From Peterkaempfera podocarpi (GTDB lineage: Bacteria; Actinomycetota; Actinomycetes; Streptomycetales; Streptomycetaceae): a DNA stretch of 64,000 nt. Under the pieces are notes generated by a model, which worked only from the letters and a program-made list of their open reading frames with translations, was not told the DNA's origin and searched no databases. Position numbers and translations under genes: made by a program. Positions within the stretch are counted from its first letter, which is position 1, and each line of letters begins with the position of its first letter. This document shows positions 35,984-44,158 of the stretch, in pieces. The stretch is from positions 7,750,001 through 7,814,000 of the forward strand of contig NZ_CP162102.1 of NCBI RefSeq assembly GCF_042466665.1, read 5' to 3'.

Positions 35984-36006
35984 TTCTGCACCTGGTATAC
36001 ATTTGC
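35961..36006. promoter_or_regulatory. Candidate TetR operator/divergent promoter region
   Basis: Between the divergent tetR and monooxygenase genes. GCAAATG (35961-35967) and CATTTGC (36000-36006) form a perfect 7-bp inverted repeat; a second CATTT lies at 35981-35985 and TATACAT (35996-36002) resembles a -10 box for the monooxygenase gene. Confidence 0.4.
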
Positions 36007-36034
36007 CCTGAGGCGAGAAATGAGAGGGAGTCGC

Positions 36035-37531
36035 ATGGTGACGGAGAGCGCGACCGAGGTCGTCGTCGCGGGCGCCGGCCCCACCGGGCTGATGCTGGCG
36101 TATGAACTGGCTCTGGCCGGGGTCGAGACCCTGGTGCTGGAGAAACTGCCCCAGCGCATCGAGCAGGTGAAGGGCGGCGGGATCCAGCCCCGTACCGCTG
36201 AGCTGCTGGAGTCGCGCGGGCTGCTGGAGCCCTTGCTGCGGCTGGCCGTGCCGGGCGAGCCGGTGGGCGGACACTTCGCGGCCCTGCCCGTCCCCCTGGA
36301 CTGCACCCCCTGGCGGACCAGGCACCCCTTCCCGATCGCGATCCCCCAGTGGGCGATCGAGGACGTGCTGGAGGAGCGGGCGGTCGCCGCCGGGGCGCAG
36401 GTGCTGCGCGGCACCGCCGTCTCAGGCGTCGAGTCGGACGACGACGCTGTGGTCGTGACGGCGGACGGTCTGCAGGTACGGGCGCGCTACCTGGTGGCCT
36501 GCGACGGCGGCCACAGTACGGTGCGAAAACTGCTCGGGCTGCCGTTTCCCGGCAGGCCCGGCACCCACCAGGCGGTGTTGGCGGACGTCCGGCTGTCCGC
36601 CGTCTCGTCGCTGGTGCCCCAGCGGATCGAGCACATGAGCAGCCTGACCCGTCAGGCGGGCGGCTACTGGGCCATGCTCGCCCCGCTCGGCGGCGACCGG
36701 TACCGCTTCACCTTCGGGCGCGCGGGCCGGGCGGACACCGAGCGCGACTCCCCGGTCACCCATGAGGAGGTCGCCGCAGCGCTCGAGGCCGTGTACGGCC
36801 AGGAGACCACCCTCGACACGGTGGACAACGCCTCCCGGTTCACCGACGCCACCCGGCAACTGGAGCACTACCGCGCGGGCCGGGTCCTCTTCGGCGGCGA
36901 CGCCGCACACATCCACCCGCCGCTGGGCGGCCAGGGCCTCAACCTCGGTATGCAGGACGCGTTCAACCTCGGCTGGAAACTGGCCGCAGTCGTCCAGGAC
37001 CGGGCACCGGGCGGCCTTCTGGACAGCTACCATGCCGAACGGCATCCGGTCGGAGCCCAGGTGCTGCACCACACCTCGGCGCAGCGCGCCCTGGCGGACC
37101 CGAGGCCGAGCGAGGACGTGGCCGCGCTGCGCGACATCTTCATCGACCTGCTGCGGCTGCCCGACGCCAACCGCCACCTCGCGGGACTGATGTCCGGCCT
37201 CTCGCTGCGCTACCAGCTGCCCGGCGGCCATCCGCTCACCGGGCAGCGCATCCCGGACGCCGAGCTGGTCACCGAAGCCGGTTCCACCCGGCTGTCCGAG
37301 CTGTTCCGCTCAGGGCACGCCGTCCTGCTCGATCTGGCCGGGGCCGTCCCGGCCGACCTCCGGCTCCCGCCGCGGGTCGACCTCGTCCGCGCCGCCTGCA
37401 CCGGCGATCTCGGCGCTGCCACCCTGCTCATCCGCCCCGACGGCTATGTCTGCTGGGCTGCGGACAGCTCCGCCGACCTCGTCGACCCCCTGCTCGCCGC
37501 AGTCGCCGGAAGCCTTGCCAAGATGCCCTGA
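36035..37531 (+). CDS. FAD-dependent aromatic monooxygenase (class A flavoprotein)
   Basis: 498 residues from ATG at 36035, with AGAGGGAG upstream; an ATG at 36020 is less likely. Residues 6-36 (EVVVAGAGPTGLMLAYELAL) are the FAD Rossmann motif; YLVACDGGHSTVRKLLGLPF holds the DG motif; GRVLFGGDAAHIHPPLGGQG is the second FAD motif GD, followed by LNLGMQDAFNLGWKLAAV. The C-terminal ~110 residues form the thioredoxin-like domain typical of PgaE/Rox-type enzymes. Such enzymes hydroxylate phenols or polyketide and antibiotic substrates (including rifamycins) using NAD(P)H and O2. Divergent tetR suggests induction by a small toxic ligand. Confidence 0.93.
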   Translation: MVTESATEVVVAGAGPTGLMLAYELALAGVETLVLEKLPQRIEQVKGGGIQPRTAELLESRGLLEPLLRLAVPGEPVGGHFAALPVPLDCTPWRTRHPFPIAIPQWAIEDVLEERAVAAGAQVLRGTAVSGVESDDDAVVVTADGLQVRARYLVACDGGHSTVRKLLGLPFPGRPGTHQAVLADVRLSAVSSLVPQRIEHMSSLTRQAGGYWAMLAPLGGDRYRFTFGRAGRADTERDSPVTHEEVAAALEAVYGQETTLDTVDNASRFTDATRQLEHYRAGRVLFGGDAAHIHPPLGGQGLNLGMQDAFNLGWKLAAVVQDRAPGGLLDSYHAERHPVGAQVLHHTSAQRALADPRPSEDVAALRDIFIDLLRLPDANRHLAGLMSGLSLRYQLPGGHPLTGQRIPDAELVTEAGSTRLSELFRSGHAVLLDLAGAVPADLRLPPRVDLVRAACTGDLGAATLLIRPDGYVCWAADSSADLVDPLLAAVAGSLAKMP

Positions 37532-37546
37532 GCAGGCGTCCCGGCA

Positions 37547-37590
37547 CGGCTGATCCCCTCGCCCGTCGGCAGCCGCACAGGGATCAGCCG
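37547..37590. terminator. Bidirectional terminator between convergent genes
   Basis: 11-bp perfect arms CGGCTGATCCC (37547-37557) and GGGATCAGCCG (37580-37590) with a 22-base loop. The right arm covers the stop codon of the lacI-type gene, so both converging transcripts can end here. Confidence 0.7.
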
Positions 37591-38612
37591 GCCGGTCCGG
37601 TGGACTCGCGGACCATGAGACGACAGGGGACCCGGTGGACGCCCGGCCGGGGGTGGCCGTCGATGGCCTCCATCAGGCGGAGGGCGGCGGTGCGGCCGAG
37701 TTCGGTGAGGTCCATGTCGACCGTGGTGAGCGGAGGGCGGCTGGCCAGGGCCATGACGTCCCAGTTGTCATAGCCCACGACGGCGATGTCCTGCGGCACC
37801 CGGACCCCCGACTCGCGCAGGGCGTCGGCGACACCGCGGGCGATCTGGTCGTTGCCGCAGAAGAAGGCGTCGCAGTCGGGGGAGGAGCGCAGTACCAGCT
37901 GGGCGGCCTGCCGGCCCCACGCCTCGCTCCAGTCGCCGTGCAGGGAACGGCCGGTGGCGAGGGTGAGGCCGGACTCGGCGAGTACGGACTCGGTGTGGGC
38001 GGCCCGCTCCCGGGCGGCGGCGTGGTGGGCGGGGCCTGCCACATGGGCGATCCGGGAGCGGCCGCTGTGCAGCAGGTGCTCGATGGCGAGCCGTACGCCG
38101 TGCTCCTCGTCGGAGACCACCGAGATGTCGCCGGGTGCGGAGGACGGGCCGAAGGCGTACACCACGGGAATCGGCAGTGATGCGGGGAGCGGGGGCCTCG
38201 GGTCGATGCGGCGGCCGGTGACGATGATGCCGTCGATTCGGCGGGCCAGCAGGGTGCGCAGATAGTGCCGCTCGCGGATGGCGTCGCCGCGGGTGTCGCA
38301 GAGCAGTACCGAGATCTGGCCGGCGCCGAGCGCGTCCTCCGCGCCGAGCAGTACGGGGATGCTGAAGCGGCCGATGCTGTCGGTGGTGACCAGGCCGACC
38401 GTCCAGCTGCGTCCGGCCAGCAGGCCCTGGGCGAGTGGGTTGGGGTGGAAGTCGAGCTGTTCCGCTGCGTCGCGGACGCGCTGCCGGGTCTCCGGGCGCA
38501 GCCGCCCGCGGCCGTTGAGGGCCTTGGAGGCGGTGCCCGGGGTCACGCCGGCCAGCAGGGCCACGTCGCTGAGGGTGGCTCGCCCTGCCGGACGGCTGTC
38601 TGCCGAGGACAT
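37584..38612 (-). CDS. LacI-family transcriptional repressor
   Basis: 342 residues from ATG. Residues 12-65 (ATLSDVALLAGVTPGTASKALNGR, RVRDAAEQLDFHPNPLAQGL) form the LacI HTH and hinge helix. The rest is a periplasmic-binding-protein-like ligand domain (VGLVTTDSIGRFSIPVLLGAE, RIDGIIVTGRRI, DAFFCGNDQIARGVADALR, DIAVVGYDNWDVMALASRPP, TTVDMDLTELGRTAALRLM). It is divergent from the GH127 gene and the rest of the glycan locus and very likely represses it until a released sugar binds. An inverted repeat in the intergenic region is a candidate operator. Confidence 0.95.
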   Translation of the reverse strand: MSSADSRPAGRATLSDVALLAGVTPGTASKALNGRGRLRPETRQRVRDAAEQLDFHPNPLAQGLLAGRSWTVGLVTTDSIGRFSIPVLLGAEDALGAGQISVLLCDTRGDAIRERHYLRTLLARRIDGIIVTGRRIDPRPPLPASLPIPVVYAFGPSSAPGDISVVSDEEHGVRLAIEHLLHSGRSRIAHVAGPAHHAAARERAAHTESVLAESGLTLATGRSLHGDWSEAWGRQAAQLVLRSSPDCDAFFCGNDQIARGVADALRESGVRVPQDIAVVGYDNWDVMALASRPPLTTVDMDLTELGRTAALRLMEAIDGHPRPGVHRVPCRLMVRESTGPAG

Positions 38613-38672
38613 GGGAAATCCCTTTCTCGCAGGCCTTCCGAGCTTCCCTCATAGCATCAGGGCGCCCAGCGC

Positions 38673-38712
38673 GGCTCTGTCAAGGGGCCAACGGCCATTC
38701 GGTGACAGAGCC
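38673..38712. promoter_or_regulatory. Inverted repeat, candidate LacI-family operator
   Basis: Perfect 10-bp arms GGCTCTGTCA (38673-38682) and TGACAGAGCC (38703-38712), separated by 20 bases, located between the divergent repressor and GH127 genes and touching the -35 box of the GH127 promoter. The left arm also contains TTGACA on the minus strand, a possible -35 for the repressor gene, which would allow autoregulation. Confidence 0.5.
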
Positions 38713-38741
38713 TTGACGGTGTGTGACGCTCATCCTACATT
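38713..38741 (+). promoter_or_regulatory. Sigma-70-type promoter of the GH127/ABC operon
   Basis: TTGACG at 38713-38718, 17-base spacer, TACATT at 38736-38741. The expected transcript begins near 38748, about 90 bases before the GH127 start codon. It directly abuts the inverted repeat. Confidence 0.6.
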
Positions 38742-38835
38742 CGCATGGGCAATGCTTTTCCTGATTTCCCGCACCACCGAGCGACCGAGCGACACCGGCA
38801 CCTCCACCCAGCCATCGCCTCGCCAGGGGAGCCTC

Positions 38836-40839
38836 ATGTCCGCACGCCCGAGCCCGACCACCGCCCAGCCCTCGGGGCCGCTACGCTTCGGCCCCCGCAG
38901 CACGGCCGCACTGCGGCCCGCCGCCGAGGCCCGGCTGACCGGCGGCTTCTGGGCGCAGCGGCGCCGGGTCAACGCCGAGGTGGGCATCCCCCAGGGGCCC
39001 GCGCTGCTGGAGGCGGCCGGGAACCTGCACAATCTGCGGCTCGCCGCCGGTGCGGCCGACGCCCCGTACCGCGGTGACCTGCCGTTCATGGACTCCGATG
39101 TGTACAAGTGGCTGGAGGCCGCCGCCTGGCAGCTCGGTGAGTCCCGGACACCCGGCGGCGCCGGGCTCGCCGAGGAGACCGCCCGCATCATCGGCCTGGT
39201 GGGCGCCGCCCAGCAGCCCGACGGCTATCTCAGCAGCTGGTTCCAGGTCGCCCGCCCCGGTGAGCGGTTCACCGACCTGCGCTGGGGCCACGAACTGTAC
39301 TGCGCCGGACATCTCATCCAGGCCGGCGTCGCCGACCACCGCGCCACCGGACGGCCCGAACTGCTCGCCGTCGCACGGCGGTTCGCCGACCACATCGACG
39401 ACACCTTCGGCCCCGGCAGGCAGATTGACGGCTGCTGCGGCCACCCCGAGATCGAGACCGCCCTGGTCGAGCTGCACCGCGAGACCGGCGAGCAGCGCTA
39501 TCTCGACCTGGCCCGGTACTTCGTCGACCGCCGCGGCCACGGCCTGCTCGCCGACCCGGACCCGGGATCCCGCCCGGCGGGCGCGCCCGACGGCCCGCCC
39601 ACCGGACCCGGATACTGCCAGGACCGGGTGCCGATCCGGCAGGCGAGAAACGTCGAAGGCCACGCCGTACGGCAGCTGTACCTCCTCGCGGGCGCGACCG
39701 ACGTGGCCATCGAGACCGGTGAGCCGGAGCTGACGGCCGCGGTGGAACGGCTGTGGACCGCGATGGCCGCCACCAAGACCCACCTCACCGGCGGTCTGGG
39801 CGCGCACCACGACAAGGAGGACTTCGGCGACGCGTACGAACTGCCCACCGAGCGCGCCTACTGCGAGACCTGCGCCGCCGTGGCCTCGGTGCACTGGAGC
39901 TGGCGGATGGCCCTGCTCACCGGCCATGCCCGCTACTCCGACCTGGTCGAGCGGACCCTGTACAACGCGGTACTCCCCGGCGTGTCCCTCGACGGCACCG
40001 GCTGGCTGTATGTCAACCCGCTCCAGGTGCGCGACGGATACCAGGACCACGGCGGCGACCAGACCTCGCGGCGCACCGCATGGTTCCGCTGCGCCTGCTG
40101 CCCGCCCAATGTGATGCGGCTGCTGGCCTCGCTGCCGCACTACGTCGCCTCCGGCGACGACCAGGGCCTGCAACTGCACCAGTACGCCTCCGGGACCTGG
40201 ACCGCGGGCGGCACCGACCCGGTCGCGGTGAGCGTGGAGACGCAGTACCCGTGGCAGGGCCGGATCGCGGTCACGGTCGAGCGCAGCCGGCCGGGGGAGT
40301 GGACGCTGTCGCTGCGGCTGCCGCAGTGGTGCGAGCAGTACGGCCTCTACGTCGGCGACCGGCCCGTGACGGCGCCGGCCGAGGACGGCTGGCTGCGGCT
40401 GCGCCGGGCCTGGGAGCCGGGCGAGACGGTCGTCCTCGACCTGGCCCTGGAACCCCGGCTGACCCGCGCCGATCCCCGGGTGGACGCGGTCCGCGGCTGC
40501 GTGGCGATCGAACGGGGGCCGCTGGTGTACTGCGTCGAGCAGGTCGACCACCCGGGCGGCGGCCTGGACGACGTGCTGCTCGACCCCAAGTCCCCGCCGG
40601 CCGTGAAGCACTGCCCGGACCTGCTGGGCGGGGTCGTGGTGGTGGTTGCCTCCGGCACCCGGCTGGGCCTCGGCTCCGCTGGGCCCCAGGGCGGCTGGTG
40701 GCCGTACCGCAGCACCGCCGACGGCAGCGGCGCTGCGCCCGGCGGCGGGACGCCGCTGGAGCTGACCGCCGTCCCCTACTACGCCTGGGCCAACCGGGAG
40801 CCCGGCAGCATGCGCGTCTGGCTGCCCACCACCGACTGA
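38836..40839 (+). CDS. Beta-L-arabinofuranosidase, GH127
   Basis: 667 residues from ATG at 38836 with AGGGGAG upstream; the frame is open upstream but non-homologous. No signal peptide, so it is cytoplasmic and acts on imported oligosaccharides. The (alpha/alpha)6 barrel carries the GH127 zinc-thiolate site: CETC at 343-346 gives Glu344 and Cys346, and CACCPPN at 419-425 gives Cys421-Cys422, corresponding to the Glu, Cys and nucleophilic Cys/Cys pair of characterised HypBA1. Other family marks: DLRWGHELYCAGHLIQAG, DGCCGHPEIETALVEL, GHAVRQLYLLAGATDVA. It would release L-arabinofuranose from beta-linked chains such as hydroxyproline-rich plant glycoproteins. First gene of the locus behind the LacI repressor. 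Confidence 0.92.
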   Translation: MSARPSPTTAQPSGPLRFGPRSTAALRPAAEARLTGGFWAQRRRVNAEVGIPQGPALLEAAGNLHNLRLAAGAADAPYRGDLPFMDSDVYKWLEAAAWQLGESRTPGGAGLAEETARIIGLVGAAQQPDGYLSSWFQVARPGERFTDLRWGHELYCAGHLIQAGVADHRATGRPELLAVARRFADHIDDTFGPGRQIDGCCGHPEIETALVELHRETGEQRYLDLARYFVDRRGHGLLADPDPGSRPAGAPDGPPTGPGYCQDRVPIRQARNVEGHAVRQLYLLAGATDVAIETGEPELTAAVERLWTAMAATKTHLTGGLGAHHDKEDFGDAYELPTERAYCETCAAVASVHWSWRMALLTGHARYSDLVERTLYNAVLPGVSLDGTGWLYVNPLQVRDGYQDHGGDQTSRRTAWFRCACCPPNVMRLLASLPHYVASGDDQGLQLHQYASGTWTAGGTDPVAVSVETQYPWQGRIAVTVERSRPGEWTLSLRLPQWCEQYGLYVGDRPVTAPAEDGWLRLRRAWEPGETVVLDLALEPRLTRADPRVDAVRGCVAIERGPLVYCVEQVDHPGGGLDDVLLDPKSPPAVKHCPDLLGGVVVVVASGTRLGLGSAGPQGGWWPYRSTADGSGAAPGGGTPLELTAVPYYAWANREPGSMRVWLPTTD

Positions 40840-40941
40840 CCCGGGGCCGCCCGGCCCGGGCCCCCGCCGGGGCGGACGGCGCGCGACCGGGCCGATGCCC
40901 GGAGAGCCGCAACTCCTCACCCCCGAGAGAGGAATCCGCTC

Positions 40942-40998
40942 ATGTCCGCCTTAGGTATGCCCGAGTGGCGCCGGCCGGAACAGGTGCGCCCGCGATGA
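40942..40998 (+). CDS. 18-residue leader ORF with a TTA codon, overlapping the secreted-enzyme gene
   Basis: ATG at 40942 follows a good ribosome site (GAGAGAGGAA, 40926-40934). The peptide MSALGMPEWRRPEQVRPR ends in TGA that overlaps the ATG of the next gene (ATGA at 40995-40998). Its Leu-4 codon is TTA, very rare in streptomycetes and read only by the bldA tRNA. The following large gene has a poor ribosome site of its own, so its translation may depend on ribosomes finishing this ORF. Confidence 0.5.
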   Translation: MSALGMPEWRRPEQVRPR

Positions 40999-43900
40999 GG
41001 CGCCGGCCGGCCCGACGCGGCGCAGCGGGACTGCGCCGCCGGATCGCCACCGCGCTGGCCGCCGTCCTGGCGGCGGCCCTGGTGCCCGTCCTGGGCGCCG
41101 CCCCGGCCCAGGCCGCCTCCTCCTTCACCACCACCGCGGTGAACCAGGGCAGCGGCAACTGCCTGGACGACCCGTACAGCTCCACCAGCACCGGTGTGCA
41201 GCTCATCCAGTACTCCTGCAACAGCGGCAGCAACCAGAACTGGACCTTCACCCCGGTCTCCGGCAGCACGGCGAACTACACCGTCACCAGCTTCGCCGGG
41301 CTGTGCGTGGACATCTCCGGCGCGTCCACCGCGGACAACGCCAAGGTCGACCAGAACACCTGCAACAGCCAGACCAACCAGCAGTTCACCCTCCAGCCGG
41401 TCACGGTGAGCGGGTACAGCAACACCTTCAACCTCAAGGCCGTGAACTCGGGCAAGTGCATCGTGCCCACCGGTGACACCACGGCCAACAACACCGTGCT
41501 GGTGCAGCTGCCGTGCACCACGGCGACCACCCGGGTGTGGCGGCTTCCCGCGTACACCTCCGGCAGCGGCAACACGGTCACGGTGACCAACCCGGGAAGC
41601 CGGACCTCGACCGTGGGCGCCGCGGTGTCGCTGCAGCTCAGCGGTACCGACTCGGCCTCCGGGCAGACGCTGACATGGTCCGCGACCGGTCTGCCGGCCG
41701 GGCTGTCGATCAGCTCGTCCGGCCTGGTCTCCGGCACGCCGACCACCGCCGGCAGCTCGACGGTCACCGCGACCGCGACCGACACCACCCACGCCTCCGG
41801 CTCGGCCACCTTCGGCTGGACCGTCAACTCCGCCTCCGGCGGCGGCTCCTACCAGGGCATGCCCTCGGTCGCGCCCAACGCCTGCAACAACTCCAGCCTG
41901 CCCAACGCCTACGGGACCAACTTCCCGTCCCCGTCCGACCCGAACGGGCAGGGCTTCTCCAATGAGTCGGCGCTCGGCTGGGACGGCAACTACTGGCCGG
42001 TCAACACCTTCCTCTCCGGTTCGTACTTCGCCCGCGGCGTGCCCACCACGTACAACTCCGGCGGCACCACCATCTGCGGCGCCATGTACACCTTCAGCAT
42101 CTACCACACCGGCGGCAACCGGCCCGCCCAGTCGGTGCAGTGGACCGAGGACAGCGGCTACCTCCCCGCGCTGACCACCTCGTTCACCACCGGCACCACC
42201 GCAGTGTCGATCAAGAACTTCGCCGACAAGGCGACCATCGCCGGCAGTCCCGTGATGCTGGTCTACACCCGGGTGTCGGTCACCAACCACGGCAGCTCCG
42301 CCATCACCCTCGACCCCGGCGGCAGTGGCGCCAACCTGGTCCGGCTGACCAGCAGTTCACTCAACACGGTGCAGGCCGGCGCCACCAGCAACCACGACTA
42401 CGTCGCAGCCGTGGACAACTTCGGCTCCGGCCAGGCCCTGCCCAGCGCCGGCACGCTGACCAGCAGCGCGCCCGGCCTGGACAGTGCGTACAGCGCCATG
42501 GCCGCGTACTGGAACGGCCGGATCGCCGAGACCCCGACCCTCACGCTGCCCAACCTCACGCTGCCCAGCACCGGCAGCCTGGCCAACCCCGGCACGGCGC
42601 TCACAGGCGCCTACAAGGCCGGCACCGTCTACAACCTGATCATGCAGGTGGGCCAGGCGCAGTTCTCCGCCGCGGACAACTACGCCTGGATCCTCAACCA
42701 CGACGTGCCCGGCGAGCTGATGGCCCGGTTCGAGACCGGTGACTTCCACGACGCGCAGAACCTGCTGCTCACCGCGCGCATCTCGGAGGCCACCACCTTC
42801 AATGAGCACGGCGCCAACTGGTACTACGACGGCGACTGGAAGACACCCGCGGCCTGGGCGCTGTACCTGGCCGGGACCGGCGACACCGCCTTCGTCGGCC
42901 AGTACTTCCACGACGACTCGGGCGGCTCCAGCCAGTGGGGCCCGAGCCTGTACACCATCATGCACACCATCTACCAGGGCCAGCTCTCCTCCGACGGAGT
43001 GCTCAAGTCGAGCTTCGACAACGACTCCTCGGGCCGCTGGCTGTTCGACGACTACTCGGCGCTGCAGGGCCTGGCGGCGTACAAGTACATCGCCACCCGG
43101 CTGGGCAACACCGCGGAGGCGCAGTACGCCGACACGCAGTACACCTCGCTGCTGAGCCACCTCAACACCCTGCTCGGCACCAACGAGTCCAGCCACGGCT
43201 TCAGCTACCTGCCGTGCACCGTGGACCAGGCGAACTCGGCCAACCGCTGCAACACCTACAACGACGCCAACTGGGCCTCGCCGGCCTGGGTGGGCCAGAA
43301 CCAGTGGTCCACCATGCTCCAGGGCGGCACCCTGAACGGCATCGCCGGCGACCCGGCGCAGGGCGACGCACTGTACGCATGGGGCCTCGCCCGGCTGTCG
43401 AGCAACGGCCTGCCGTACCCGACGTTCGGCGCCTTCAACGGCTACTCGACGGCGTACAACACGGCGTACGCCTCCAACGGGCTGTACGGGACCGCCTACC
43501 GCGACCTGCCGATCACCAGCTACGCCTGGCAGATCGCGACCACCACCGGCGGGCCCAACGCCTGGTGGGAGGCGAACGGCAGCGGGCCCTCGACGAGCAA
43601 CCCGTGGATCGGCAACCACGCCGGACCGCAGTTCGGCGCCTGCCCCTACGCCTGGCCGATCTCGGCCCAGCAGCAGGGACTGCTGGAGTCGCTGGTGGCC
43701 GAGGGCTTTGCCTCGACCGGCAGCGGGCCGTACACCTTCACCCGGCCGCTGTACATCGGCCGCGGCATCCCCAACACCTGGATCGCCGCCGGGCAGACCA
43801 TCTCGGTCGGCAACATCACCAACACCTACGACACGGGCAGCGGCTCGCGCTCGACCTACGGCGTCTCGCTGGCGGTCACCAAGCCGGGCAGCGGACGGGT

Positions 43901-44072
43901 GGTCACGGTCAGCCTCTCCGGGACCCTGCCCGGCGGCACGGTCGCCATCCAGCTGCCGATCTTCAACTCCGTCGCGGTCAGCTCGGTCTCCGGCGGCAGC
44001 TACGACTCCACCACCCACACCGTGACGGCGAACTCCGGCGCCACCACGGTCACCATCACGCTCGCCAGCTGA
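40995..44072 (+). CDS. Secreted ricin-lectin/Ig-like protein with large C-terminal putative glycosidase domain
   Basis: 1025 residues from ATG at 40995. Residues 1-38 are an Arg-rich signal peptide (RRRIATALAAVLAAALVPVL, cut near AQAA). Residues about 40-175 are a RICIN/CBM13 beta-trefoil with QxW-like repeats (SGSNQNWTF, SQTNQQFTL, TATTRVWRL). Residues 180-260 are a putative Ig domain (GLPAGLSISSSGLVSGTPTTAG). From about 270 the sequence (APNACNNSSLPNAYG, DNYAWILNHDVPGELMARFE, NEHGANWYYDGDWKTPAAWA, FDDYSALQGLAAYKYIA) looks like a beta-sandwich followed by an (alpha/alpha)6 barrel. Probably an extracellular polysaccharide hydrolase feeding the importer. Family of the catalytic part not recognised; catalytic residues not assigned. 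Confidence 0.75.
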   Translation: MRRRPARRGAAGLRRRIATALAAVLAAALVPVLGAAPAQAASSFTTTAVNQGSGNCLDDPYSSTSTGVQLIQYSCNSGSNQNWTFTPVSGSTANYTVTSFAGLCVDISGASTADNAKVDQNTCNSQTNQQFTLQPVTVSGYSNTFNLKAVNSGKCIVPTGDTTANNTVLVQLPCTTATTRVWRLPAYTSGSGNTVTVTNPGSRTSTVGAAVSLQLSGTDSASGQTLTWSATGLPAGLSISSSGLVSGTPTTAGSSTVTATATDTTHASGSATFGWTVNSASGGGSYQGMPSVAPNACNNSSLPNAYGTNFPSPSDPNGQGFSNESALGWDGNYWPVNTFLSGSYFARGVPTTYNSGGTTICGAMYTFSIYHTGGNRPAQSVQWTEDSGYLPALTTSFTTGTTAVSIKNFADKATIAGSPVMLVYTRVSVTNHGSSAITLDPGGSGANLVRLTSSSLNTVQAGATSNHDYVAAVDNFGSGQALPSAGTLTSSAPGLDSAYSAMAAYWNGRIAETPTLTLPNLTLPSTGSLANPGTALTGAYKAGTVYNLIMQVGQAQFSAADNYAWILNHDVPGELMARFETGDFHDAQNLLLTARISEATTFNEHGANWYYDGDWKTPAAWALYLAGTGDTAFVGQYFHDDSGGSSQWGPSLYTIMHTIYQGQLSSDGVLKSSFDNDSSGRWLFDDYSALQGLAAYKYIATRLGNTAEAQYADTQYTSLLSHLNTLLGTNESSHGFSYLPCTVDQANSANRCNTYNDANWASPAWVGQNQWSTMLQGGTLNGIAGDPAQGDALYAWGLARLSSNGLPYPTFGAFNGYSTAYNTAYASNGLYGTAYRDLPITSYAWQIATTTGGPNAWWEANGSGPSTSNPWIGNHAGPQFGACPYAWPISAQQQGLLESLVAEGFASTGSGPYTFTRPLYIGRGIPNTWIAAGQTISVGNITNTYDTGSGSRSTYGVSLAVTKPGSGRVVTVSLSGTLPGGTVAIQLPIFNSVAVSSVSGGSYDSTTHTVTANSGATTVTITLAS

Positions 44073-44158
44073 GCACCTCCGCCGGGCCGACGGCACCGGA
44101 ACCGCCGGCCCGGCACCGCCCCCCTCCGTCACCTGCCCCCTCCAGCCGAGGAGTCCTC

